DNA of 64,000 nucleotides from Tanytarsus gracilentus (Eukaryota; Arthropoda; Insecta; Diptera; Chironomidae). Location: assembly GCA_038502055.1 (NCBI GenBank), contig JAXRKN010000039.1, positions 1,426,001-1,490,000 of the forward strand, written 5' to 3'. Under the pieces are notes generated by a model. That model was not told where the DNA came from and searched no databases. It worked only from the letters and a program-made list of their open reading frames with translations. The position numbers were made by a program, and so were the translations under genes. Below, in pieces: positions 42,101-52,170 of this stretch; position 1 is the stretch's first letter, and each line of letters opens with the position of its first letter.

Positions 42101-45100
42101 GTTATCGTCGATTCTCATGACGTCATCATCAGACTCAATTCAAGCTTCCCATTAATGGAAATTTCGAATCGTCACAATCATTCCGTAAATAGGCAAGAAA
42201 AGTTGCTAATTAAATGGCTCGTGTACGAGAGAATAAAGTGAAACAGTCTCAGCCGCAAATTGATAACAGAAAGTCGATACATTTTATTTATAAAATTCGC
42301 AAAACTAAATTTAACTTTGAATTTACATCCAAACAGTTATCGGAGATGACAGTCGAGTTGGCCGAGGAACATTTGGCGAGTGAACGTCTTGAGGCAGAGC
42401 AAAGTGAACGATTAAGACTCGAGAAGGAACTGGATGAAAATCAATCGAAATATCGTAACCTTCAGGAGGCCTCGGAAAAATTAGAAATGGAACTGATTTG
42501 CGCGAAATCAGATTTAAATGGGTGAGTGCAAGCCACAATCATTTTACTTTGTATATACTTTTTCTTACTGTCGAATGGAAAATTACTCGAAATTTCCCAT
42601 TTACTCTTTTAGTGTCCTCGAAGACGAAGATGCCGACGATGAGGGCTCGAGTGCATATCGACTTAAATACGAGAGAGTTTCCCGAGAATTGGAATTTACC
42701 AAGAAGCGACTTCATACGCAGCATGAACACGATTTGGAGCAGCTGGTTGGTCTTAAAAAACAACTCGAGAAGAAACTAGCTGATGCCTATGAAGAGGTCG
42801 AAGAACAGCGTCAGGTTGTTGCTCAGTGGAAGCGAAAAAATCAAAAGATGACAAATGAAATGAATGACTTGAGGATGCTGCTCGAGGAACAAAATAGCCG
42901 CAATAATTTGTTAGAGAAACGTCAGAGAAAATTTGATTCGGAATGTCAAGCTTTACAAGTGCGAATTTTTTTTGTTACTTTAATTTTTAAAAGTAAATCT
43001 AATCGAAATTTTTTAGGACACCGCTCGTCAGGAGAAGCAAGCAAAGGAACGTCTTTCACGTGAAAAGGACGTGCTTATTGCCGAAAAATTCCAGCTTGAG
43101 CAAAAACTTGATGACACTCGCCTTGAATTGGATCTCAAGGAGGAGAAAGTCCGTTCGCTCAATCGAGACCTCGAGGAATTAACTTTCGGTGGAAATACTG
43201 AAGAGGAAATTGCCCAACTTAAGAGATCAAGAATGGAATTTGAAAAGAGATGTAAGGAGCAGGAAGAGGAATTGGATGAAATGGCTGGCCAGATTCAGGT
43301 AGATTTATTCTCGGTTAATTAATAAAACAGTTTTGAAAATTTTTTAATTTTAGATTCTCGAGCAAGCAAAACTTCGCCTAGAAATGACACTCGAGACGAT
43401 GCGCAAAGATGCCAAACGTGAGGCTCAACAGCGCGACGATGAGATGGAAGAAATTCGCGGTTCTTCTTATAAGAAAGTCAAGGCTCTCGAATGTCAACTC
43501 GAACAGGAACACGAAGAGAGAACTCTTTTGTTGCGTGAAAAGCATGAGCTCGAGAGACGTCTTAATATGCTTGAAGATCAAGATCGTGCTGAGAGAGCGG
43601 CTGAAGAGGCAGTGACACACAAGCTAAAAAAAGATTTGAGAAAATGCAAGGCCCTTCTTCGCGATGCTCAGACTCAACTCGAGAGGTCTAAAGCCGATTC
43701 TGCTGGAAAGGCTTTAATTCGTCAACTTCGCAATCAAATCGAAGATGTTGAATCGTCACGAAATATCGCAGTTAAAGCGCGACAAGCTGTTGAAGCTGAA
43801 CTGGCTGACATTCAGGCCACCCTTGAAGAGGTCCAACGTGCAAAATATGAGGCTGACGAGAGGGCTACTGGAGCCGTACGTGATCGTGTTGAATTGCAAG
43901 CTCAAATCGACGAAAATGAAGAGGAAATGGCAGAACTTATGAAGAAATATAGTGCGACTGTCAAACAACTGAGTGTGGAGCAAACTGTCATCACCGACTA
44001 TGAAATTAAAATCAGTGAACTCGAGTCGGAGAAGAATGCATTAAAAGAGCAAATTGCCGAACTCTCAACACGCCTCGAAAATTATGAATCAATGAGCGAT
44101 CCAAATTCAAATTTAACAAACAAAAGACTCGAGTTGAGAACGAAGGAATTAGAGTCACGCATTGAATTTGAGCAGACGACCCGTGCACGTTTGGAAATTC
44201 AATGCAATCGCCTGAAAGATAGTGTTGAAAAGCTACAAAATGAAATATGTCAAGTGCGAACGAAAGAGGCACTGGCTCAGGAAGCACTCAAGAAGTCACA
44301 TAGAAGCTTGCGAGAGTTGCGTGATGAATTTCACACAATTTCAAATCGAGATCAAGAAGGATTAGCGCGTCGAAAAGAGATCGAGAAAAAACTGGAGGCT
44401 AGTGAGGCGGAGGCTGCATCCGCAAGGAGCGATCTGCGTTTGGCATTGCAGAGAATTGCTGATCTTCAAGAGGCAATGGATGGGGAAGATAGTGATGCAA
44501 TTGCAAGGTAATTGTGATAACTGCAATGACTTCATATCTTTTAATTATTTATTTTTTTTAGCGACGACAGTGATGACTCTTCGGATGATAGTGAGATTGA
44601 TGTTCGTTTTCGTCCATCGACATCTGCCACTCCGATCGCTTCATCATCAGCATCGCGTGGTGGAAAAAGTTCGTTACATGATTCAATAAGCTTAACAACA
44701 GCAAATAATAATCACAATGCGAATAATAATTTAACTAATAATAACTTAAATAAGAATAACATTAGTAATTATGAACATGATCGAGATGATACAACGCCAA
44801 GGTAAGCTAGATAATCACTTCAATTATCTTTGGATGTTGTTCTCTCCCCTCTTTCGGCTCTGCACATTATCTAAAAAAAATATTAATGGAAAATTGGCTT
44901 CACACTTATGCACACACAAACTTACTGTTAACCCTTGCCTCTTTGAAAAAATATAAACTACTAACTCAACCAGTCAACATTTTATCGAGTGTCCTCAACA
45001 GTTTTTTCCCACTCTAGAATTACAATTTCAACTCTCGCCCCGAAAAATGCGGAAAGTTGCAGACCTGATGAAAAAGCTTTGAGCGCAAAGATTGAAAATC

Positions 45101-45129
45101 AAACCAACGGAAGCGATTCTTTTGTATAA
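9180..45129 (+). CDS. Unconventional myosin XVIII heavy chain (Mhcl), full-length isoform, 12 coding exons, ~1960 aa
   Basis: Coding exons: 9180-9959, 14220-14603, 14672-16513, 16570-16764, 30152-30286, 30339-30566, 42337-42521, 42613-42958, 43017-43298, 43354-44507, 44562-44801, 45018-45129. All junctions keep frame and use GT-AG; the first six are phase 0. Residues 1-260 form a Ser/basic-rich leader without a PDZ domain. The motor (about 265-1070) begins with IWLVHRNGF and has P-loop GRSGSGKTTS at about 429, switch I NTNATKF at about 480 and switch II DSPGFQ at about 714. An IQ motif (IIQLQAFSRGYLARRR) lies at about 1091, followed by a long coiled coil to about 1830 and an acidic, Ser/Asn-rich tail. 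The switch changes (ATK for SSR, Q for E) fit class XVIII, whose fly member is known as an actin-binding protein lacking normal ATPase activity. ATG 9180 is the first Met after an in-frame TGA at 9144. A candidate poly(A) signal is near 45640. Confidence 0.93.
9960..14219 (+). other. Mhcl intron 1 (4.26 kb)
   Basis: Phase-0 intron between the leader exon and the first motor exon (donor GTAATT at 9960, acceptor TTTTTACAG at 14219). AT-rich. I see no open frame or RNA gene in it. The stretch around 11390-11700 is less AT-biased than its surroundings and could be an untranslated exon or enhancer, but nothing specific marks it. Confidence 0.6.
18956..19324 (-). CDS. Small secreted proline-rich peptide, 4 exons, 72 aa
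   Basis: Coding exons (minus strand) 19319-19324, 19189-19270, 19052-19136 and 18956-19001, all GT-AG with donors GTACAA, GTAAGT and GTAAGT, and phases matching at every junction. Total 219 nt including TGA. The first coding exon holds only Met-Lys. Residues 2-20 are a clear signal peptide (KKIIFLMIASVLLISSTDG), with cleavage likely before KPFFC. The mature part has two cysteines (CIIPELC), a Gly/Ser linker, a run of seven prolines and a His-containing tail. A TATATAAA box lies 81-88 bp upstream of the ATG. I do not recognise the family; a small antimicrobial, cuticle or salivary-type peptide are options. It lies antisense in a Mhcl intron and is too short and split for ordinary gene prediction. 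Confidence 0.72.
19405..19412 (-). promoter_or_regulatory. TATA box of the nested secreted-peptide gene
   Basis: Minus-strand TATATAAA. It lies about 30 bp before a plausible start region near 19375-19385 and 81 bp before the ATG at 19324, the spacing expected of a strong TATA promoter, as in genes of highly expressed insect secreted peptides. The start site itself is inferred. Confidence 0.6.
25361..26899 (+). CDS. Alternative first coding exon of Mhcl (513 codons), motorless isoform candidate
   Basis: Open from the ATG at 25361 (first Met after an in-frame TGA at 25301) to a donor GTAACC at 26900. The frame itself would end only 27 bp later, at 26926. The donor is phase 0, so it can join the IQ exon at 30152 (also phase 0) to give IQ + coiled coil + tail, about 1406 aa, without a motor. 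The encoded leader is disordered: Ser/Lys/Pro-rich, with an acidic patch (HSDDDDF), repeated SISRQPSISKIP-type elements and a C-terminal DYESDDSGHISNENED segment followed by a short helix. No known domain is visible. Codon usage and the long frame in an AT-rich intron argue for real coding. It could instead be a separate nested single-exon gene ending at 26926. Confidence 0.7.
30712..32114 (-). CDS. CLIP-domain trypsin-like serine protease, 4 exons, 389 aa
   Basis: Exons (minus) 32024-32114, 31891-31940, 30913-31790 and 30712-30862; all splice phases match. Residues 1-28 are a signal peptide. A CLIP domain spans about 55-99 with six cysteines (C55, C65, C71, C88, C98, C99; CITPSGKNGHC start). 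A linker with C146 leads to the activation site FPK|ITGG (cleavage after K155), then a complete chymotrypsin-fold catalytic domain with His199 (LSASHC), Asp248 (FENDIAIL) and Ser339 (GDSGGPL). D333 at the pocket base predicts cleavage after Arg or Lys. Such secreted zymogens act in haemolymph cascades (melanization, Toll activation, clotting) or in development. The gene is antisense inside a Mhcl intron, and its ATG is only 66 bp from a transposon end. Confidence 0.92.
32171..32179. repeat. Target-site duplication, left copy (CGATGCAGA)
   Basis: CGATGCAGA directly precedes the left end of the inverted-repeat element and is repeated exactly at 36337-36345. Nine bases is the duplication size typical of Foldback and related Mutator-like elements. 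Confidence 0.85.
32203..33165. repeat. Left Foldback arm: tandem repeats of a ~25-bp TTGCCATACA unit
   Basis: Dozens of imperfect copies of (A)TTGTTGCCATACAAAATG with GTTGTGAAA spacers. Twice (about 32369-32430 and 32541-32608) the array is interrupted by the same 60-bp block containing GCACCTTTCTCAAAGC and the near-palindrome CAACAATTGTTG. The open frames seen in this region are by-products of the repeat. Confidence 0.88.
34427..35426. mobile_element. Possible nested insertion between 25-bp direct repeats
   Basis: An identical 25-bp sequence beginning CTTCTGGTTATACTGC occurs at 34427-34451 and 35402-35426. Directly after the first copy comes a short (ATAATG)n tract, then about 240 bp that is clearly more GC-rich than anything around it (34474-34712). 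Read on the minus strand this looks like a non-LTR retrotransposon 3' end with a simple-repeat tail, and the direct repeats would be its target duplication. No reverse transcriptase is present, so it would be strongly 5'-truncated. Sequence 34713-35401 is AT-rich and unassigned. Alternatively it is a chimera picked up by the Foldback element. Confidence 0.45.
35640..36313. repeat. Right Foldback arm: tandem repeats of a ~25-bp TGTATGGCAACA unit
   Basis: Inverted counterpart of the left arm, with units such as TGTATGGCAACAATTTCACA. The 60-bp interrupting block is again present twice (about 35932-35995 and 36110-36175), in complement. The outermost 130 bp matches the left arm end closely apart from small indels. 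Confidence 0.88.
36337..36345. repeat. Target-site duplication, right copy (CGATGCAGA)
   Basis: Exact repeat of the 9 bp at 32171-32179, immediately outside the right terminus of the Foldback element. Confidence 0.85.
38683..39543 (+). CDS. Second alternative first coding exon of Mhcl (287 codons), short tail-only isoform candidate
   Basis: The ATG at 38683 is the first Met after an in-frame TGA at 38638. The frame reaches a donor GTAAAA at 39544 in phase 0, which matches the coiled-coil exon at 42337; the join gives about 1059 aa with neither motor nor IQ motif. The leader is Ser/Pro/Arg-rich and disordered (PPRRQRPSRPQIRPF, SRSPSPAYSHSTNRS), then has a more structured C-terminal part: a helix around SDQITKFLKRTDHVMEEWSA, YIERMREENGE, and SKSAANILVRGFQLI before an acidic end. 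No named domain is recognised. It could also be an independent nested gene; the phase match and position just before the tail exons favour an isoform. Confidence 0.68.
42078..42155 (+). other. 25-codon open frame encoding a signal-peptide-like sequence
   Basis: The ATG at 42078 opens MKILQFLLLSSILMTSSSDS and stops after 25 codons (TAA at 42153). It has a textbook n-h-c signal sequence shape, but no donor site follows that would extend it. It may be a relic or the first exon of a small secreted gene, or chance. It lies 180 bp before a Mhcl tail exon. Confidence 0.2.
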
Positions 45130-46465
45130 GTGGATGACGTTGGACTTTGTAAAATGTCTTTCGATTATTTAGAGAGAAAAATTTGAATATGTGAGAATGA
45201 TTTGATGTTGAATTGTTCTCAAAGAATAATTCAAAATATGTTCAACTAATGTTTTTGCATAATCTTCATGATTATTTTGAGATAAAAATAGGTTTCATGA
45301 AAATGCTGTAAAATTTTTTAATCATAGTTATATGTATTCGCATCCATTATTAACAGAGAAAAGTTAGTGCTTAATTTAGATCAATATGTGAAGATTTTTG
45401 TTGATTATAATTACTTTTTTTTCTTAAATTTTGAAACAATTTTCTTGCTTTTACTTTTCCCATCATTTTTAATTATCTTCATTTATTAAATACATCGCTA
45501 TTCGATGACTATCACCACCTATAAATTTTCAACCATCTTTCTTCTTCTTTATTTAAATATCGGTGCTGAAAATCGAAAAAAATATCAAAATCACTGATGA
45601 TTTTTATGTATAATTTAATTAAAGTTTATTTAAAAATTAAATAAAGAGTATCGAAAGTGCTTATGTTGAAATTTTTTTGTTATAATTTTTTAATCTTTTA
45701 TTTTTACAGGATTTTATTTCGTGAAAAATTGTTAAAGTACAAACGAATTTGATGTCATTAGATTTTTTAAGAGCAGTTTAAATTGTTCATGATAGAAAAT
45801 TATTAAACAATAAATAATCGACTTAGCTATGAATATTAACAAACTTTTGCAAAATGTTTCTAAAACATAATTTTGATGTTTCAAAAAAAAAAGGATTTTA
45901 AAATTTAAATTTAAATCTGAATTTAAAAATAATTTTTTCCCATCCCTATTTAAATTGTTTTCATTTTGTTGATTCATTCATTAGAATTGTAAGGAATTTT
46001 ACGAATTTGATTTAAAACATTTTTTTTGAAATTTTTGAAAATCAATAAAATTTATTTGAAATTTAAATGTATTTTATTTGTATTTTCAGAGTTTTAAAAA
46101 AATTCTTCATTAAAATTTGAAAAAAATATTTAAGCGAGTAATTAATTTTAACTATTCAGCGGAATTCATTTCAAACGTACATTTTTAAATTTTCCCGCAC
46201 ATTTACCAGGCTGAATAAAATCTTTAAATCCTTTGATTCATTAAGTCGAAAAAAATTTATTCCTGGATTTTTAAACTGAAGACGTTTACTAAAAAAATTA
46301 CTTCTAAAAATTCTCTTGAAAAAAAATTGATTTTAAAAATGGACATACATATTTTAAAAATTGTAGTCAGCCTTGCAATAGATCCACATAAAATATTTCA
46401 ACGTAAACAAATCATCTCGTTTAGTATTAAAAATAATTATTTATGTTAGTTTAAGTGACTTGAAT
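45130..46465. other. Mhcl 3' untranslated region and spacer
   Basis: AT-rich, with candidate poly(A) signal AATAAA at about 45640 for Mhcl. The remainder is the promoter side of the next gene. No open frame of interest. Confidence 0.55.
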
Positions 46466-47674
46466 ATGCTTCCGACATATCAGAATGACAAGCATGCGAG
46501 AGAGTTTAAAGTTTTCTGTTTTAAATTCCACAATTTAAGTCCTCAGACGGAGTTTTTGATATGTTGCGGTCTAGTGTATTTTTTCTTCCTCCTCTATGGA
46601 TATTTTGCTGAGCTAATCTTTACATTTGAGGGCATTAGCGGTTGGTACATAACGCTGTATCAATTTCTGCTGTATGCTCTTTTTGGCTTGACTGAAAACG
46701 TGAGACGTCAGCGAAAAGGTCCATTAAAAATTTATTTGCTGCTTGCATTTCTCACACTTGGCACGATGGTAAGGAATGATGTGTACTAAAAAGCATGATC
46801 AAGTAATTTTAAATGAATATAATTTCAGGGACTCTCGAATTTCTCTTTAGAGCATCTTAATTATCCGATGCAGGTTATTTTTAAGAGCTGCAAGCTCATT
46901 CCTGTCCTGATCGGATCGATCCTCATTCAAAAGAAAAAACATAAACCTATGGACTTCATCGCAGCATTTGTGATGTGCATTGGACTGATTTTTTTCACAC
47001 TCGCAGACTCTAAAGTGTCTCCTAAATTTTCTTCTTACGGAGTTGCCATTATCTCATTAGCGTTAGTGTTTGATGCTGTGATTGGAAATGTTCAAGAGCT
47101 CTTAATGAAAAAGCATAAAACTTCCAATAGTGAACTTGTGTTCTATTCTTATGGAATTGGCTTTTTATATTTGTTCATCGTCATGCTCTTTACTGGATAC
47201 TTTCAAGAGGGATTTAATTTTGGATTAAAGGTATGTGAAATTATAATCCTAAGATTAAATTAAGCATAAGAATCTTGACTAAATTTAAACAAATCTGAAG
47301 ACTAAATTTTTAAAATATCAAATTATTTTTTACAGTATCCAAAAGAGACTTATGGCTATGGATTTTTGTTGAGTGTCACAGGCTATTTAGGTATTCAAAT
47401 TGTATTAACTCTCGTGAGGACAACGGGAGCCACAACTGCAGTTACAGTGACGACAACGCGAAAAGCCATGTCCATTGCAGTGTCATTCATTTTCTTTACT
47501 AAACCATTCACTTGGCAATATGTGTGGTCCGGACTGGTGATAGTGCTCGGAATCTATTTGAATCTCCTCAGTAAAAAGTCAACCTTAACTTTCGATGAAA
47601 TTTTTAATAAAATTAAACAAATTCTTGCGCCAGATGTTAAAAGTGATAGAGAAAAACTTCTTCAAGATGTTTAA
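46466..47674 (+). CDS. PAPS transporter 2 (SLC35B3 type), 3 exons, 347 aa
   Basis: Exons 46466-46768, 46829-47230 and 47336-47674, all phase 0 with short introns. It is a nucleotide-sugar-transporter-fold protein with about ten hydrophobic segments. Family hallmarks: LSNFSLEHLNYPMQVIFKSC, KLIPVLIGSILIQ, TLADS, GNVQELLMKKH, TYGYGFLLSVTGYLGIQ, TVTTTRKAMSIAVSFIFF and KPFTWQYVWSGLVIVLGIYLN. Members move 3'-phosphoadenosine 5'-phosphosulfate from cytosol into the Golgi lumen to feed sulfation of glycosaminoglycans and proteins. SLC35B3 (fly Papst2) fits better than the longer SLC35B2 (slalom) because of overall length and the core motifs. The ATG at 46466 is the first in frame. A poly(A) signal AATAAA is at 47734-47739. 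Confidence 0.88.
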
Positions 47675-48070
47675 GATCTGAAAAAAAAATTTATACTAAC
47701 GTATCTTAATCTGTAATCTCAAAGTATTGGAAAAATAAAAATTGTTAAATTATTTAGTTAAATAGAATTTTATTTGTTTTCTTGTGCCTTACAAAATTTT
47801 ATAAATCACTTAGTGAATCTTAAATCAATCGCTGCTTTATGTGCGTAAATGTCTACATCCTTAAATTTGTCTGTAACTTATTGCTAACGGTGTCGTCTCG
47901 AGCTGTTTTAAAATTTATATGAAGTAAGAAAATGAATTTTCAAATATTTAAAAATTAAATTTAAAAAATATTTGAACGCTCAAATTCTTAATTCAAATTT
48001 TTTAGCTATCAAAATAATCGAAAATAATAAACTTAAAATTGTTAGTGAAAACCTAAAATTATCTTAAAAT

Positions 48071-50224
48071 CTATCGGTTAATGGTGTCGAGTTCTTGTAC
48101 CATTTGCTGTTCTGGTGGAACTTCATAATCGTCTTTATTTGGTTTTCGACCAAAGCAAGTTGTGAAGCAAGTATCACCCTTTCCAAAAGACTCGCCATCT
48201 TCAATGCTCTCAGGCATAGGTTGACCATTTGTTTCAGGCAGAACGAGTACCCACATTCCAGAAATGAGCGACACTGCACCGAAAATAATTGCCGGAATTT
48301 TAGGATCCAACGTGTCCAAGAGTATGATGAGAGGTGTGAAAGCTCCGGCTGAAAATTTTAATAAATTAGTTATTTGATTTTTTAATAAATTTTTGTCTTA
48401 CCCAAACGGGCGCACATAGAACCCAATCCCATAGCTGAATTTCTCACAACAGTCGGAAAAAGCTCAGCCGAGTAATTGTAAATCACGGCAAATGAACCAG
48501 CGATAAGAAGTTTGCCAATAAAAACCACCGTCGTTGCTTCCGTTGATTTTTGAGCTAAGAAAACGGCAATGATGCATGCGATACCTCCACAGATCATGAA
48601 TGATGATGTAATTGCTCGACGGCCAACACGATCGAGTAAGAGAATCACAGCAATGTAGCTCGGAATCTCGACGAGCGATAAAATAAATAAATTGAAGAAT
48701 GGACTACCACCCAAGTCACCCTTAGAGAGAGAAATAAGATTAATTTTTAATTAAATTAAGATCAAGTACTTACAGCACTCAACGACAGTCCGTAATAACC
48801 AATGGAATTTGCAAACCAGCACATACACACGTTGAGTGTCTTTATCCTCAAGTTTGGCGATTTAAATAAATCCGTCATTCCGTAAGTTTTTTTAATCTCA
48901 GCTACGGCACTGCTTCTCGGCACTGTCTTAGTGTGTGACAAATAATATTGCTTGTCAATTCCATTCGGATTTCTGTTAATTTTCACAGCCTTTGCAACAA
49001 TATCGATTGCCTCTGTCTGCCTTCCCTGTGTCCACAACCACCGCGGCGATTCGTCCATAATCCACCAATGAGCGAACATTACGAGACCATGAAGACCATA
49101 AACGACTTGGAGGAGTTGACGATCTTTAATTAATGCTCCCCAACCGGCCACTAAAATGGAATGTAATTAAAATAATTTAAATTATTATTTTTTACAAAAA
49201 CCAACCCAACATAATTCCAGCAGCAAACATGGCTTGAAATGCGACACCACAGGCAGTTCTCTTGGATGGTCCAACCAGCTCCATTGTGAGCACAAATCCC
49301 GTAATATAGCTCCCGGCAGAACCAAAAATTCCATACAAATATCTCACGAATAAAAATGAATAATATTCGGGAACAAAAGCGACTCCGACGCCGAGAATAA
49401 GTTGAAGTGTTGCAGACCAGCAGAAAACTTTTTTCCTTCCAATTTTATCAGCCAATGCTCCAAGCGTAACCGCACCAGTAAAGACCCCCAGCATGTAAAT
49501 CGTTTGCGCTATCGAAGCTTTATAGCGATTGTCGCACACAAAATTCCAATCGATCGTGCGAGTATCTTTGAAATATGTGTCGTCATAAACAAACTTTGTA
49601 CAGCTGACGGTCTCGTTGCCTCCTTCAACGAACATGTGGCATGAGTCAAGTCTTCCGTTCTTCAAGGGAATTCTGCTGATTACATCACTCGAGTTCCATA
49701 ATGCGATGGTTTCGTTTGTGTCAATTCCTTCGAGAAAGCAACGATGTTCGGGGGTGGCAGCGATTGTTACCAAAGACATCATATGAAGACCGGCAGTCAA
49801 AGCAGAAAGTATGTGAAGGAAGAATTGGAAACCTTGATAGCGACCAAAATCACCTAAAAATAATTAAAATAAAAAATTAACTTTGGAAATTTTTTTACGA
49901 TGCTCAATAAATTTTTGATTATTTTCTTGCAACAATGTTGATTAATTTTTTCTCTCTCTTTACTTTTCACTTCAATTTTCTCAAACTGAATCGAATCCAA
50001 TCAAAAAGTCAATAAACGATGATGCAAATAAATTTTTATAATTTTAATTGAAATCGGATGTCATTTTAGTGCGTCTTCCACTAATTAACCGAGAATAAAA
50101 AACTTATTTATAATCTATTAAAAGATTTTTGACATCGAAACGCACGCGGTCAATTAAAAAGTTTATTTACTTGTAAAACGAGGGTAAGTAATGCGTTAGT
50201 TTTAAAATGAAAATAAAATAAGTA

Positions 50225-50264
<40 letters not shown>

Positions 50265-52170
50265 CGGAAGTAGGGGGTAAGAGAGAAGGGAGAATTAACC
50301 TGTCAGGATTAATAAATCAGTGGATTTAAAATTAATCCAATGATTTAAAATAAAATTATCCTGAATTAAAAATGTTTACTTAGCTCTAAATTTTTAATAT
50401 ACAAAGCACGTGTCAAAAATTCCTCTCACTTAATTCTTATCAACTCTAACAGTTGAGATCCCGGAGCAAAAAATATATAAAATCACTCGTGCTTAAAATG
50501 TTTAATTATGCAACAAAAAAAAATTTAGTAACAATTTTTTCGTCAAAAATCAATCGCGATTGCAATCAAGTCTCGATGAGTAAGAAAGCAATCAAATGAA
50601 TGAATTCTCACTAATTAATTTGTTTGGAGGCTCGCAAGTGACAAATTTTTATGCGTTTGTCTGAATGGGTCAGGTTCAAGGCCAACTAATAAAAAGTTTG
50701 AATGTGTAAGCGAGAAAATCACGTAAAAAAATTGTTGACGCTGAAAAATAATTTTCAAGCGCCAAAATTGCATGACGAGCGCCGTTCGTTCCGCAACAAC
50801 CACGATCCTTTATCACGACTTTAAATAAAAAAGTGTTTCAAGTCAATTTTGAGTGATGTAATATTTGCTCAATTGCCACGCGGCATTGCACTATCGCAAT
50901 CTATAAATAAGAGCTAACGAGGTGTGAGAAAATTCCGCCAAAGATAAATCTATGTCTGGGACAGCAACATTGAAATTGTGATCGATTTGTATGTAAATTT
51001 GCTCGTGAGTGATGTGTGAGAAAAATTTTCGGCATTTTCTTCAAGATTGCAAAAATGTCGGTGATTGATAATTTTTCACATAATAAAGTTGAAAAATTTC
51101 TCTCGAGTCATCCAATCCTCTTCCACGCCTTTGCAAATATAAAACAAGATCAGCATGTCTTCTTTGTTAAGCCACATCTCAACCTTCGGGCTATGCTTCA
51201 TCCCACAAGAACCCGCCGACGACAGCAGCGAAATAAATTTTGTTGCTTTCTTTTTTTTACATGTTAAGATTTTTTTCATGGTGAACTCAAAATTTACAGT
51301 AAGATCACAAAAGTGTATCATTATGCATTGTTCTTGAGTAATGCCGTAAAAAAACTTTATTTTGAGAAAATTATTTCATCCTCTATTGAGTTTCTTTGTA
51401 ATTTTTTTGATTATTCATAATTTTTTTTAACAAAATTCGTGGAAATGTCTTAAAATTTTGTTTAAAAAGATTTTTAATTTTATATTTTTTAATGAAATTT
51501 TCACTTCATTCAAAATTCGTCAAATCGTAAGCGAAAAAATTTCATTTTAAAATGCTCTCCGTTTCCACTCAGTTGTGTGTCAAATTTCAATTCTTATTTT
51601 TATTTTTAGTTTTTTGTGCGCACTCCAAAAACCGGTAAATTGCGTGAAAGGTAAATTTTTGTGCTTCGAACGCAATTATTTGATTTTATTGCCAAATATT
51701 CGAAAGCAGTTGGCGAAAAGAATCAAGAAAGGTCTTTAAACTACTGTTTAATGATTATTAAAGTGCTGTTGAGTAAATCAGGTGAAGAATTTCAGCACTC
51801 TTCGAACCAGTTCAGTTATAAAGTGTTTGCTCAACATAATTTTTTAATCGATTTTACAATTAATTCTTTGGTGAGGAAAAAATCATTAACGGGAAAGAAA
51901 TTGTAATTTCATGCCTGAGAAATGAAAGTTTCGAATTTAATTTAGATTTCTTGGAAATAATATGAAACTTGATTAATTTTATTTTTTTTTAAATTTGTAA
52001 TTTTCCCTTCAACAACCACAAAGTTTTACAAAATTATTTTTATATTTCTTTCCCTTGGTTTGGAACTATTTTTCTCTCGATATTTACAAACACTTAAAAG
52101 TGATCACATGCGATCATCAGCACTCACCAAGGGTCGACATTAAATCCTCAAGCATGTGATCCACTGCCAT
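48071..52170 (-). CDS. Organic cation transporter-like SLC22 family member, 5 coding exons, 554 aa
   Basis: Exons (minus) 52128-52170, 49206-49853, 48774-49150, 48402-48720 and 48071-48348; all junction phases agree. The short first exon encodes MAVDHMLEDLMSTL and is followed by GDFGRYQGFQFFLHIL, the usual SLC22 start of TM1. A large extracellular loop after TM1 carries four N-glycosylation sequons and cysteines, then TIDWNFVCD. MFS signature GALADKIGRKKVF follows TM2. Later come WIMDESPRWLWTQGR, SLSAGDLGGSPFFNLF, VEIPSYIAVILLLDRVGRR, and YSAELFPTVVRNSAMGLGSMCARLG, with LPETNGQPMPESIED near the C-terminus. Twelve membrane passes in the plasma membrane are expected, transporting small organic cations such as carnitine or choline-like substrates; the substrate is not predictable. 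One donor is unusual (GTTGGT, 49205). A candidate AATAAA lies at 47769-47774 (minus), so its 3' UTR nearly meets that of the preceding convergent gene. Confidence 0.9.
49854..52127 (-). other. Intron 1 of the SLC22 gene (2.27 kb)
   Basis: Donor GTGAGT at 52127, acceptor TTTTTAG at 49854. AT-rich, with a homopolymer of 36 T at 50229-50264. Overlapping open frames on both strands at 51016-51321 and one at 51661-51906 show no recognisable protein features. Confidence 0.65.
50229..50264. repeat. Poly(T) tract, 36 nt
   Basis: Uninterrupted run of 36 T inside the SLC22 first intron. On the minus (transcribed) strand it is poly(A). No adjacent target duplication or retroelement body is evident, so a simple homopolymer is likelier than a retroposed tail. 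Its exact length may be a sequencing or assembly estimate. Confidence 0.85.

Larger units (their letters stand above)
30567..42336 (+). other. Mhcl intron 6 (11.8 kb), host of a nested protease, a transposon and an alternative exon
   Basis: Phase-0 intron between the neck exon and the first exon of the main coiled coil. It holds the antisense CLIP protease (30712-32114), the Foldback element (32180-36336) and the alternative first exon 38683-39543. Remaining stretches 36346-38680 and 39560-42330 are AT-rich with only small, unconvincing open frames. A possible TATATATA element is at about 40171 but no gene follows it. Confidence 0.65.

Noticed and set aside
51016..51321. Overlapping open frames on both strands in the SLC22 intron
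   Set aside because: Mutually antisense, no recognisable features, no splice context.
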